Below are positions 18,179-27,546 of a DNA stretch of 33,891 nucleotides, in pieces. The position numbers and the translations under genes were made by a program. Source of the stretch: an uncultured Clostridia bacterium (GTDB taxonomy: Bacteria > Bacillota > Clostridia > Oscillospirales > Oscillospiraceae); assembly GCA_947306975.1 (NCBI GenBank), contig CAMZHU010000003.1:1-33891 (forward strand), written 5' to 3'. Below the pieces are notes generated by a model that was given only the letters and a program-made list of their open reading frames with translations, was not told the DNA's origin and made no database searches. Within the stretch, counting starts at the first letter, position 1, and each line of letters begins with the position of its first letter.

Positions 18179-20845
18179 TTACTTCTCCTTTTTGCGCTGT
18201 AATAACAGGCTCATTACGTTGATCACCTGCTTTTGCCGAAATGCAATACTCAAGCCAAAATACACTATGCAGCCGATAACGCCTACAAGTATACACTTAA
18301 GCATCAGCATGATCTTGCCCTCATGGCCGTTTAATATCATCGTCCGTCCGCCCCAGAGCACAGCGTACATTATGGCCGTTGCCGCTATGCCCTTTATTAT
18401 GGGAGCCAGACGCAATACACCAGATCCATGGAAGAGCTCCGCCGCCATAATAATCGCTCCGAGAGTTATGGCAATGGATGTCGCCAAGGCGACACTTGCA
18501 CCAGTATGGAACAATCGGTTGAGGAACAGATTAACAAGAAGTATTCCAATGTTGATAAGCAATGGAACTAATGTCTTTTTCATTGCGTAGTGCGCTTTAT
18601 TCAGCAGATCTAACGCTGAGAAACCGCACATGCCGACAGCATACATCATGAAGATGCTGCCGGTGACAGCGGTAGATTCTCCGGTAAAGCTGCCGCTCTC
18701 AAACAGCACACGGATTATGTCAGAACCAAAAGCACACACCATCGCGCAGACCGGTAACATGAACAGCAACGTGCTCTCTATTACGTCCCAGAAATAACCG
18801 AGATAACTGCGATTGTCTTTGCTGGCCACTTCTCGGTTAAAACGGGGAAATACAACGGCGCTGATGCTGTAGAGTACAGTCGTGGTCAGAGGCGTGTACA
18901 GCTTGTCGGCGTAATAGAACGCACTGACTGCCCCGCTGTCAAAGGATGCGGCGCGCGAGGTGTCGATCAGGTAACAGAACAGAAACACTGAAGTCGTCAG
19001 TACAGTGACTGCTGCGGTCTTGAAATACAGTCCGATGTAGTCAACGCTCAGGTCAAGTGTCGGGCGATAGCGATAATGCTCCTTCACTGCATAGGGAATG
19101 CTCATGCCGAGTTGCAGCAACCACGCCGCGGTGCAGGCAACGACAATGCCGCCAATGCCGAAACGCGCACCCACAAGCAGCATGAAGAGCGAGAGGAATA
19201 CGTTGTACGGCAGGCTCATGCTTCCCTGCAGCGTGTAGTGATCCATAGCTTGAAACATTGCCACCATCAGATACGCGACTGCCACTACCGGAAGTGATAG
19301 CGCCATCACACGGATATACAGAACGAGGCGGGGCAAATCCATAGCTGCCGCATCTTTCCAGATCGCACCGACCAGCGGCGTAGACGCCAACAACTGCCAT
19401 AATCCCAACAAGACGAGAGAAAGAATTATCGTCAGCGTAACCAGATTGTTCGCTGCATGAAAACCGCGTTTCCGGTCTTTGGCAAATTCCTTGGTCAGTA
19501 TAGGCACCGCTGCGATGCACAGCGCATAGCACACCGTGGTGAACAGATAGATAGTTGAATTATATGATGCCGTGTATAGGTCCGCGTCAACGCCGGTACC
19601 AAAATAGTGCGCCTGAAGCATCTCGCGCACTATTCCGGTCATCTTTGCTGCCAACGTCAGCAAAAACACGATGCCTATGGCTCCAGCAGTGCGAACTCCG
19701 CTTCTTGCATCAGCAGAAGTATTCATCTGCGACTTTGCATCTGAAGTCTTAGTGCTCTCTTCCAGCAGCGTGCAGATCATATCTTCGTTCGCAGTTAACT
19801 TGCTCTGCAATTCTGCTACATGCCGGGATACTATTTCCGTCTGCTGAGTTCCCTGGTTCAGCGTCTGTGCGAAACCTGCCTTGAAGCTTTCTGCAGTGAA
19901 ACTCTCTTGAGTAGCCAGCGGTTCCTGCCCGACAGAACGCAGGAATGCAGTACACTTCGGATCATAAGAGACGCCTATCATGGGAACTCCCATTATAGCT
20001 GCGTAAATAAGCGAGTGAAGCCGCACGCCAACAAGGATATCCATATTGCCAATGACAGAGAGCATATCTTCAGAAAGGCACTTTTCGCGCAGACAGACAG
20101 CCTCTCCGTCCAGTCGTGCCGCTATTTCATTGCAGACAGCCAGATACTCCTCATAATATAAAGGAATAAGCACAGATTCAGCGTCGTATGTTTCCTTCAG
20201 CCAGTGGATGCTCTTCGTTATCTCACTAACGAATGCACTGTCTGGATCTTTTTCGCGGATTGCCCACCCCACGGTCAACGGGCGCCGCTCTGCTCCCGCC
20301 CTGCGCAACACCTCTGCGCCGCGCTCCGTGTCTACGCGCGGTGTTCTAAGTACCGGGTCGGCTGTAATAATGACTTTTTCCCGAGAGATGCCGATCTCTT
20401 CCAACAAGTTCGCCGAACGTTCGTCGCGCACGACAATGCCGTCCACCTTGCGCAGTACGCGAGCAGTGATGCGACGGTTAGACACGCGATTGATCGGTCC
20501 GATACCTTGCGAATAGATGAATACCTTCTTACCGAAATGTTTGGCAAGACGAATAATGAAAAGATAGTATAACAGGCTCTTACTGCTTGTCGTGTCCTGC
20601 AAAAGGCTGCCGCCGCCAGAGATCAGCATGTCGCAGCGACGGAGCGCGCTCAAAATTTTCAGCGGCGCCATACGGTCCACCGCCTCAACGCCGTATTTCT
20701 CTCTGGTTCCCTCCGGATCGTGAGACAGTACAGTCAGCGAGCAATCCGGCAAACGCGTGCGGACGCTGTTGATAACGGCTCGCAGGATGGACTCGTCGCC
20801 GATATTGTCAAAACCGTAATAGCCTGAAATCAATATGTTGTACAT
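18179..20845 (-). CDS. Fusion protein: N-terminal CsaB-type polysaccharide pyruvyl transferase + C-terminal MurJ/MviN-type flippase
   Basis: 888 aa uninterrupted ORF. N-term MYNILISGYYGFDNIGDESILRAVI, CDMLISGGGSLLQDTTSSKSLLYYL, VGVRLHSLIYAAIMGVPMIGVSYDPKCTAFL (CsaB); C-term from about residue 382 GVRTAGAIGIVFLLTLAAKMTGIVREMLQAHYFGTGVDADLYTASYN... polytopic MurJ/MviN-like. Confidence 0.88.
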   Translation of the reverse strand: MYNILISGYYGFDNIGDESILRAVINSVRTRLPDCSLTVLSHDPEGTREKYGVEAVDRMAPLKILSALRRCDMLISGGGSLLQDTTSSKSLLYYLFIIRLAKHFGKKVFIYSQGIGPINRVSNRRITARVLRKVDGIVVRDERSANLLEEIGISREKVIITADPVLRTPRVDTERGAEVLRRAGAERRPLTVGWAIREKDPDSAFVSEITKSIHWLKETYDAESVLIPLYYEEYLAVCNEIAARLDGEAVCLREKCLSEDMLSVIGNMDILVGVRLHSLIYAAIMGVPMIGVSYDPKCTAFLRSVGQEPLATQESFTAESFKAGFAQTLNQGTQQTEIVSRHVAELQSKLTANEDMICTLLEESTKTSDAKSQMNTSADARSGVRTAGAIGIVFLLTLAAKMTGIVREMLQAHYFGTGVDADLYTASYNSTIYLFTTVCYALCIAAVPILTKEFAKDRKRGFHAANNLVTLTIILSLVLLGLWQLLASTPLVGAIWKDAAAMDLPRLVLYIRVMALSLPVVAVAYLMVAMFQAMDHYTLQGSMSLPYNVFLSLFMLLVGARFGIGGIVVACTAAWLLQLGMSIPYAVKEHYRYRPTLDLSVDYIGLYFKTAAVTVLTTSVFLFCYLIDTSRAASFDSGAVSAFYYADKLYTPLTTTVLYSISAVVFPRFNREVASKDNRSYLGYFWDVIESTLLFMLPVCAMVCAFGSDIIRVLFESGSFTGESTAVTGSIFMMYAVGMCGFSALDLLNKAHYAMKKTLVPLLINIGILLVNLFLNRLFHTGASVALATSIAITLGAIIMAAELFHGSGVLRLAPIIKGIAATAIMYAVLWGGRTMILNGHEGKIMLMLKCILVGVIGCIVYFGLSIAFRQKQVINVMSLLLQRKKEK

Positions 20846-20855
20846 AGTTCCTCCG

Positions 20856-23042
20856 TCACGACCTGCCGGCCTGCGCCCACCAGCGTCGAAGCAGATGCAG
20901 CAACAGTTCGGCCACCACCGTCAAAACCACACCGATAAGCAAACCAAACAGCAATCCCCATCCTGTACGCAGCAGACTAAGCAAAAACGGCGTACGAATG
21001 TGCAGGAATGTATTGACCACGCTTACAAGTCCGATGCTCATTCCGCCGCCGAAAAGTATCGGCAGGAAGTTCATGTGTCGACGCAGCGACCAAATAAACA
21101 GCATTGCACACGGCCAGCCGATGAGCATCTCCTTTGTACGCGGCCGAGCGATCAGCAGGTTTTCCAGCATACTGCGTAACCTCAGTTCCCCGGCGGAAAC
21201 ATTGGTGGCGTTGCCTGTGCGGTAAATATAGTAGACGCCCGCTCCAAAAACAAACAGCAGTACGACAGCCACCACGAAAATACCAGTCAGCCAGCCCAGT
21301 TTTACTGGCTGATTCATCAGCTCTGACCAATAGGCATAAAAACGGGGCGCTCTTCCCTTCTCTCCGCGCTTGCCTATGCGCTTTAGGACGGCTGCTTTGG
21401 CGCCACTCTCCTCATATGCGTATACCAGTAGGTATGCAAAAACGAAAACAGCGATTGGAATAAGCTGCATCAGCTTGACGCCGCGGTAAAGATCGAGCTC
21501 CAACAGATAGGACATCTGTGACAATGCCGATGAGGATAAGACTGCACCGCACAGGCAGAGTACGGCAGCTATGAGCAGCGTGCCAAGCGCTTCAGCGAGC
21601 AGCCGGCCAAATCTGGCTTTTGGCTCTTCCCGTCTGCGTTTTGCGGTATGGCGGCACAGCCACACCGCCGCCAGTGCCGGCATGACCATACCGCCACCCA
21701 TACTCAGTATCAGCTGGTAAGCATGCGGCTTTAAAACGGCCAGCACCAACACGCACACGATCCCCAGCGCCGATAAAACGATGCGTGCGCGACGCGGAAG
21801 CACAAACAGAGAATCGAGCAGCAGCACGGCAGCAGCAACCACGCCAATGCCTTCAATGATATGCCATATACGATTCGGTGTTTCCAGCGTCATTGCCTGC
21901 ACCGTGCGATGTGTATAGCCCAGCTGCGAAAGGCGCACGTCCAGATCGCCCAGCATCTTCTCATATTCGGCGGGATCGGTGATATATGTCCATTTGCTCT
22001 CATCGGCATCGACGTGTACGTCGTTATCCGGCTCAAGGATCATATTCAAATAAATAATGCGGCAGTTGCGCTCTGCAATGGCGCGGAAAAAAGAGTTAGT
22101 GATCTCCTCCGGTCCCTCATAGCCGCAGTAGGCATAACGGTTCTGGATATATGGCCACTCGTTGAACAAACGGACGCCGCGATAACCGGTATCCTCAAGC
22201 AACGCAACATATCCATCCCAGACCAGATTACCGCTCTGATCGTTCTCCTCAAAGGCACCGATACTTATGTCAGAAGTTCGGAGATATTCCAGCAGCAGTT
22301 TCTTGCCCTCCGGGTCGTCATTACCAAGGAGCGAATCGCCCATGTTGAGAAAATACGGAGAACCAGATTCATCCAGAATGCGTAAAAAACTACGGGCAAA
22401 GGCCTCTCCGTTCAGTTTGTCTACCGCCTCAGTGCGCGGAATCACCTGCATGCCATGCTCCTGCGCTTGTTCCAGCATCTCCGGCCATATGCCGATCGGC
22501 AGATCCAGTACATCCACGCCTTGCAGACCATTGCTCTGCCTCTGGAAAAAAACATAGGTCACGCCGTTCTCTTCATATTTGCGATAGCTGATGCCCGGAA
22601 TCCGTTCATCAAAGGCATTGCACACCCACTCTGCAGATGACGTGTCCTCGACAATCACCAGTGCGTCAAATAGATTATCTGTCATCTCAATCCATCTGGA
22701 GACTTCATCCGGATAGCGCAATTGCCATGCGTGGGAATTCCGAATCTCCGAAACAGTTCCGCCAAACACAGGTATCATCGCATTGGACGACATTTTTCGT
22801 ACTGAGAGTTCGCCAAGCACAAGCTTGTCAACGCCCCAGCCCCGGAACATATCCAGCCATTCGTCCATGTCGTATTCCGACTGCTGTACCATCGACTGCA
22901 GACTGTTGTAGCTGAGGATCAGATCGTAGCTCTTGTTCTCCTCTTCCGCACGTACTCGTGAAACAATCGGAATCAGCGCTGCCAAAATGCCCAGCAGTAT
23001 CAATACCGCGATTATGCGATTCCGTTTGAGACACTCTTTCAT
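20856..23042 (-). CDS. DUF5693-like membrane protein
   Basis: 728 aa: N-terminal TM, extracytoplasmic region (YDLILSYNSLQSMVQQSEYDMDEWLDMFRGWGVDKLVLGELSVRKM), multiple C-terminal TMs; 10 bp upstream of csaB-type gene, a context typical for this family. Confidence 0.75.
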   Translation of the reverse strand: MKECLKRNRIIAVLILLGILAALIPIVSRVRAEEENKSYDLILSYNSLQSMVQQSEYDMDEWLDMFRGWGVDKLVLGELSVRKMSSNAMIPVFGGTVSEIRNSHAWQLRYPDEVSRWIEMTDNLFDALVIVEDTSSAEWVCNAFDERIPGISYRKYEENGVTYVFFQRQSNGLQGVDVLDLPIGIWPEMLEQAQEHGMQVIPRTEAVDKLNGEAFARSFLRILDESGSPYFLNMGDSLLGNDDPEGKKLLLEYLRTSDISIGAFEENDQSGNLVWDGYVALLEDTGYRGVRLFNEWPYIQNRYAYCGYEGPEEITNSFFRAIAERNCRIIYLNMILEPDNDVHVDADESKWTYITDPAEYEKMLGDLDVRLSQLGYTHRTVQAMTLETPNRIWHIIEGIGVVAAAVLLLDSLFVLPRRARIVLSALGIVCVLVLAVLKPHAYQLILSMGGGMVMPALAAVWLCRHTAKRRREEPKARFGRLLAEALGTLLIAAVLCLCGAVLSSSALSQMSYLLELDLYRGVKLMQLIPIAVFVFAYLLVYAYEESGAKAAVLKRIGKRGEKGRAPRFYAYWSELMNQPVKLGWLTGIFVVAVVLLFVFGAGVYYIYRTGNATNVSAGELRLRSMLENLLIARPRTKEMLIGWPCAMLFIWSLRRHMNFLPILFGGGMSIGLVSVVNTFLHIRTPFLLSLLRTGWGLLFGLLIGVVLTVVAELLLHLLRRWWAQAGRS

Positions 23043-23283
23043 GCTATCACTCCTGTCCGAAAATGCGTAGGTTTGCCTGTCGGTCCGCAGTTTTATGTAA
23101 TAATCATTGTGCTAGATAAGTCTATCAAATCCATTGTTTATTTGCAAGCTTTGCTCCACACTGTAAATAACACTTTGGTTGCGTTCTGTCCTGACCGGAC
23201 AAATCGTGCAAGCCTGGCTTTGCTAACAGAACATGATTAGAAATCCCACATCTTTCATAATTAGATGCCGCTGTGCATAGGTT

Positions 23284-23427
23284 TTATTCTGTCGTGCAAC
23301 AAGTATGCTTGACCACCGTTATCTCTCTGTATATTGCCCGTCTCCTGTACTTCGGGGCAAATACCATGTGATATTGACATCTCCACGAGGTGTGCTCTAA
23401 ACTACCTATGTCCTTATCTTTAACGAT
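23284..23427 (-). pseudogene. Truncated IS200/IS605-family TnpA (N-terminal remnant)
   Basis: Minus-strand translation VKDKDIGSLEHTSWRCQYHMVFAPKYRRRAIYREI matches the conserved start of IS200-type TnpA; similarity then stops (TVVKHTCCTTE*), with HUH and catalytic Tyr regions absent. Confidence 0.8.
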
Positions 23428-23569
23428 AAGACCTCCCTGTTATTGTAGTTGTGTGGTCGGCAAACCACTTCTACCCTGGGCAGGGAGCTTTTTTCTTGCC
23501 CACTTCTTCCCTCGCTGGAACCTCTCCGTTTCTCAGGCTTAGCCGTGGTCTTCTTTGATGCAATCAAAA

Positions 23570-23607
23570 CAGCACCGCTGCGATGCATTCACATCGCTGC
23601 GGTGCTG
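23570..23607 (-). terminator. Terminator downstream of nrdG
   Basis: Minus strand CAGCACCGCAGCGATG / CATCGCAGCGGTGCTG with one mismatch, 6-nt loop, then TTTTGATT. Confidence 0.75.
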
Positions 23608-23649
23608 CATGTAGGGGTCGTTTTCAGCCCGTTCGGACACTCATTTAAG

Positions 23650-24147
23650 TCAATCCGCATACAGTATTGGGGTCCCTGCCTCGAGACTCTTCACAACGTC
23701 AATCAGACGTTGATTCGTGCTGCCTCGCCATTTGATATTCAAACTCCTCTGCGCCAACACGAATCTGCCGTCCACTAGAACATCCGTTAGTTCAAGGAAT
23801 CTCCTCACCTCTGGCTGCTGCTCTGTCTTTTGAATCAGTTCCTCAAAGGTGTAACCAGAATATGCCCAGACATTGAGACCGTTATCCCGCGCTGCACGTG
23901 CAATAACTGCGCAGTCCTCTGCCTGTTCAAACGGTTCGCCGCCAGAAAAAGTAATCCCGTCAGTCAAAGGATTCGACAGCAGTTTTTTGATTATTTCATC
24001 TGTGCCCACCTCGCTGCCGCCGCTGAAGTCATGAGTTTCAGGGTTATGGCAGCCTTCGCAGTGGTGCGGACAGCCCTGTGTGAAAAGCGTAAATCGGAAC
24101 CCCGGCCCGTCGACTATAGAATCCTGTATCATACCTGCTATGCGCAT
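23650..24147 (-). CDS. nrdG: Anaerobic ribonucleoside-triphosphate reductase activating protein
   Basis: MRIAGMIQDSIVDGPGFRFTLFTQGCPHHCEGCHNPETHDFSGG (radical SAM CxxxCxxC), GITFSGGEPFEQA; downstream of nrdD. Confidence 0.96.
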   Translation of the reverse strand: MRIAGMIQDSIVDGPGFRFTLFTQGCPHHCEGCHNPETHDFSGGSEVGTDEIIKKLLSNPLTDGITFSGGEPFEQAEDCAVIARAARDNGLNVWAYSGYTFEELIQKTEQQPEVRRFLELTDVLVDGRFVLAQRSLNIKWRGSTNQRLIDVVKSLEAGTPILYAD

Positions 24148-24169
24148 ATATGTCCCTCCCTCAATCACT

Positions 24170-24197
24170 CACGGGGCAGGCTGCCGCCCGCCCCGTG
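24170..24197 (-). promoter_or_regulatory. Intercistronic GC-rich hairpin between nrdD and nrdG
   Basis: Minus strand CACGGGGCGGGC-GGCA-GCCTGCCCCGTG: 12-bp stem with a G-U wobble, tetraloop, no T-tract. Confidence 0.6.
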
Positions 24198-24221
24198 TCA
24201 AAAAGGTATTCAGCCGCGTCC

Positions 24222-26546
24222 TCAGATGTTGTGTTTGACGCGGTCATGCTCCTCGGCGCGCTTTGCGTTGTTAAAACGGTCCAGCGTCCCTACGAGGTAG
24301 CCTGTTATACGCCTGATGCGTTCAAAACCTATCTCTGCGTCTTTCTCTTTGCGGCCGCAATGAGGACATTCGTCCTTGATTATTCCGGTATATCCGCAGA
24401 CAGGGTCACGGTCTACCGGATGGTTGACGGAGCCGTAACCGATACCGCACTTCTGCATGTAGCGGATGATCTTTTCGAAAGCTTCGAGGTTATCCAGTGG
24501 GTCGCCGTCCATCTCGATATAGCTTATGTGTCCGGCGTTAGTGAGCGCATGGTAAGGGGCTTCTATGCGTATCTTATCGAAAGCGCTGATCGGATAATAA
24601 ACGGGAACATGGAAGCTGTTGGTATAGTAATCTCTGTCGGTAACCCCGGGGATCACGCCGAAACGTGCCTTGTCCATCTTTACGAAACGGCCGGACAGGC
24701 CTTCCGCCGGCGTTGCGAGAAGCGAGAAATTGAGATTGCGTTTCTTGCTCTCCTCATCGCAGCGGGCACGCATGTGGCTTATTATATCGAGGCCGAGGTT
24801 CTGCGCGCGCTCATCCTCGCCGTGATGCGTTCCGATGAGGCACTTTAGCGTCTCTGCGAGACCGATGAATCCGATGGAAAGCGTACCGTGCTTCAGCACC
24901 TCCCTGACCTCATCGTTCCACGAGAGCTTATCGCTGTCGATCCATACTCCCTGACCCATCAGGAACGGATAGTTGTAAACATGTTTGCGGCACTGGATCT
25001 CAAAGCGCTCAAGGAGCTGATCGACTACGAGGTCCATTTTATGGTCAAGATCCTCAAAGAATCTGTTGATATCTCCGCGTGCTTTGATCGCTATGCGAGG
25101 CAGGTTTATCGAGGTGAACGACAGGTTGCCTCGGCCGTTGCATATCTCGCGCGTGGGATCGTATGTATTGCCGATAACTCTCGTGCGGCAGCCCATATAG
25201 GCTATTTCCGTCTCCGGATGTCCGGGCTTATAGTACTGAAGGTTATACGGTGCGTCGATGAACGAGAAGTTCGGGAACAGACGTTTCGCGGAGCAGCGGC
25301 AGGCGAGCTTGAAGAGATCGTAGTTGGGCTCGCCCGGATTCAGGTTGACGCCGTCCTTTACTCTGAATATCTGTATCGGGAATATGGGCGTCTCTCCGTG
25401 TCCTAGGCCATCCTCGGTCGTCAGCATGACGTTCTTCATGACCATGCGTCCCTCGGGAGTCGTGTCCATGCCGTAGTTGATGGAGGAGAACGGTGTCTGC
25501 GCACCGGCGCGCGAATGCATAGTGTTGAGATTGTGGATGAAGGCTTCCATCGCCTGGAAGGTAGCTCTGTCAGTATCCTTCTCGGCATAATGGGAAGCAA
25601 GGCGCTGCGCTTTTTTCATGCCTTCCTCATCGCCGTATTTCTCGACCAGTATCGGAAGCTCTACTTCCTGATACTCTGCATCATGCTCAAGGCGCGGGTA
25701 AAGGCCCGTCTTTTCCTTTATGTCTGCTATCATCGCCTTGATGTCGTCTTCGGGATCATCAAGGTCATACATGAGCATCAGCGCCTTTGCGAGGTTCTGC
25801 CTGTAGAGGCGGATGTAGGTCTTTCTGACGCCTTCCGCCATACCATAGTCGAAGTTGACTATGCTCTGACCGCCGTGCTGGTCATTTTGGTTGGACTGGA
25901 TCGCTATGCACGCCAGCGCAGAGTACGACGCGATGTCGTTCGGCTCACGCAGTGTGCCGTGTCCGGTGGAGAAACCGTCCTTGAACAGCTTTATGATATC
26001 TATCTGCGTGCATGTCGTCGTCAGGGTCAGGAAGTCGAGGTCATGGATATGGATATCGCCTTCCGAATGCGCTTTCGCATGATCCGGATTGAGCACGAAC
26101 ATGTTGTAGAACTGCTTCGCGCCCTCGCTGCCGTACTTGAGCATAACGCCCATAGCCGTGTCGCCGTCTATATTGGCGTTCTCACGCTTAACGTCGGAGT
26201 CCTTCGCATCTGCAAATGTTATCTCCTCGTAAGTCTGCATGAGGCGGGTATTCATCTCGCGGCGGCGGGATCTCTGGTCACGATAAAGTATGTAAGCCTT
26301 TGCTGTGGTAACAAAACCGTTGTCCATCAGCACCTTTTCTACGATGTCCTGGATATGCTCGACGTCCGGGATCTCGGAACCTTCCACTTCCAGGATGGAT
26401 ATTACCTCTTTAGTGAGCGCTGACGCCGTATCTCCGCTATTTGGCCTGTATGTCGCGTTGAACGCTTTCTCTATTGCGGACGCTATCTTCGCCTCATCGA
26501 ACGGAACGACTCTTCCGTCTCTTTTTCTAATGCTTGTTACTGACAT
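24222..26546 (-). CDS. nrdD: Anaerobic ribonucleoside-triphosphate reductase with N-terminal ATP-cone
   Basis: MSVTSIRKRDGRVVPFDEAKIASAIEKAF (ATP cone), DIHIHDLDFL, C-terminal ECPHCGR and glycyl-radical-site-like RITGYLVGTLDRFNNAK. Confidence 0.97.
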   Translation of the reverse strand: MSVTSIRKRDGRVVPFDEAKIASAIEKAFNATYRPNSGDTASALTKEVISILEVEGSEIPDVEHIQDIVEKVLMDNGFVTTAKAYILYRDQRSRRREMNTRLMQTYEEITFADAKDSDVKRENANIDGDTAMGVMLKYGSEGAKQFYNMFVLNPDHAKAHSEGDIHIHDLDFLTLTTTCTQIDIIKLFKDGFSTGHGTLREPNDIASYSALACIAIQSNQNDQHGGQSIVNFDYGMAEGVRKTYIRLYRQNLAKALMLMYDLDDPEDDIKAMIADIKEKTGLYPRLEHDAEYQEVELPILVEKYGDEEGMKKAQRLASHYAEKDTDRATFQAMEAFIHNLNTMHSRAGAQTPFSSINYGMDTTPEGRMVMKNVMLTTEDGLGHGETPIFPIQIFRVKDGVNLNPGEPNYDLFKLACRCSAKRLFPNFSFIDAPYNLQYYKPGHPETEIAYMGCRTRVIGNTYDPTREICNGRGNLSFTSINLPRIAIKARGDINRFFEDLDHKMDLVVDQLLERFEIQCRKHVYNYPFLMGQGVWIDSDKLSWNDEVREVLKHGTLSIGFIGLAETLKCLIGTHHGEDERAQNLGLDIISHMRARCDEESKKRNLNFSLLATPAEGLSGRFVKMDKARFGVIPGVTDRDYYTNSFHVPVYYPISAFDKIRIEAPYHALTNAGHISYIEMDGDPLDNLEAFEKIIRYMQKCGIGYGSVNHPVDRDPVCGYTGIIKDECPHCGRKEKDAEIGFERIRRITGYLVGTLDRFNNAKRAEEHDRVKHNI

Positions 26547-26594
26547 TTTCCCACTCTCCCTGTGATGATCAAGAACTGCCCGTTTAAGTATGAT

Positions 26595-26610
26595 ACACAA
26601 TATATTGTGC
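26595..26610. promoter_or_regulatory. NrdR box upstream of nrdD
   Basis: ACACAATATATTGTGC contains the perfect palindrome CACAATATATTGTG, matching the NrdR-box pattern ACACWATATATWGTGT; lies 49-64 bp upstream of the nrdD start. Confidence 0.75.
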
Positions 26611-26633
26611 CATGATTTCTAAGTGCGTAACTA

Positions 26634-26662
26634 ATGATACAACTTATAGTCTGTTAAGTCAA
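26634..26662 (-). promoter_or_regulatory. Candidate sigma-A promoter for nrdDG
   Basis: Minus strand TTGACT, 17-bp spacer, TATCAT, just upstream of the NrdR box. Confidence 0.6.
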
Positions 26663-26793
26663 GGGCGAAAACACACCGATCCGCCTGTTTTCACGTTTTT
26701 TACTCAGTTTTTTATTTCCGTTTTCTTTATTCCATTTTTACTGCGCCGGTGTTAGAATGATTACGGGGATTTTTTGAAGGAAGAGGTGAAAAA

Positions 26794-27546
26794 ATGCCTT
26801 ACTACAGCCTTGCCTCTCTCAAGCAGCAGGCAAAGAACACGATGAAGACAACGAAACCCAATGTTTTCGTCGTTACGATAATATACTTCATAATAATCAT
26901 GATCCTGTCGAACCTCACCACCCGTCTGAGCGGCATAGACAGACTGTACAACGAGATGTTTCAGTATATCGCCAGCGGAGAGAGCTTCGACTACTTCGAA
27001 TTCATCTACAGCCACATGCCGAATGTCGGGGCCTTTGCAGGCCTTCTCATCTTCATAATCGCTCTGATGAACTCCATGCTGTCCGCAGGATACATGGGCT
27101 ACTGTCTTAAGGTCAGCCGTGGCGAGCAAACGCGTCATATGGATATCTTTCGCAGTTTCGACCACTTCGGAAAAGCGCTCGGCATCGTGGTGCTCATGGG
27201 GATATATGTGTTCCTGTGGTCGCTGCTCCTTGTGATACCCGGGATCATCGCCGCTTACAGGTACAGCCAGGCGTTCTATATCATGTACGACCATCCCGAA
27301 TATACCGTTACTCAATGCCTGCGCGAGTCGTCCCGCATAATGAACGGTTGGAAGTGGAGGCTCTTCATACTGGAGCTCTCCTTCATCGGCTGGAACATCC
27401 TCAACTCGCTGCTCGCGGTATTTCTCGGTATCGGTTTCCTCGACATATTCATCCAGCCTTTCTTCGGCATAACCAGGGCAAACTTTTATAACTTTATCAC
27501 CGGCGGAGTGCAGAATGACGCGCCGCCCGTCTGGGAGAACTACTGA
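26794..27546 (+). CDS. DUF975 family integral membrane protein
   Basis: SLASLKQQAKNTMKTTKPNVFVVTIIYFIIIMILS..., IPGIIAAYRYSQAFYIMYDHPEYTVTQCLRESSRIMNGWKWRLFILELSFIGW typical of DUF975. Confidence 0.88.
   Translation: MPYYSLASLKQQAKNTMKTTKPNVFVVTIIYFIIIMILSNLTTRLSGIDRLYNEMFQYIASGESFDYFEFIYSHMPNVGAFAGLLIFIIALMNSMLSAGYMGYCLKVSRGEQTRHMDIFRSFDHFGKALGIVVLMGIYVFLWSLLLVIPGIIAAYRYSQAFYIMYDHPEYTVTQCLRESSRIMNGWKWRLFILELSFIGWNILNSLLAVFLGIGFLDIFIQPFFGITRANFYNFITGGVQNDAPPVWENY

Noticed and set aside
23406-23588. 60-aa minus-strand ORF upstream of the IS200 remnant
   Set aside because: Overlaps the nrdG terminator and the IS left end; likely non-coding element DNA.
25515-26423. 302-aa plus-strand ORF over nrdD
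   Set aside because: Antisense shadow ORF of nrdD.
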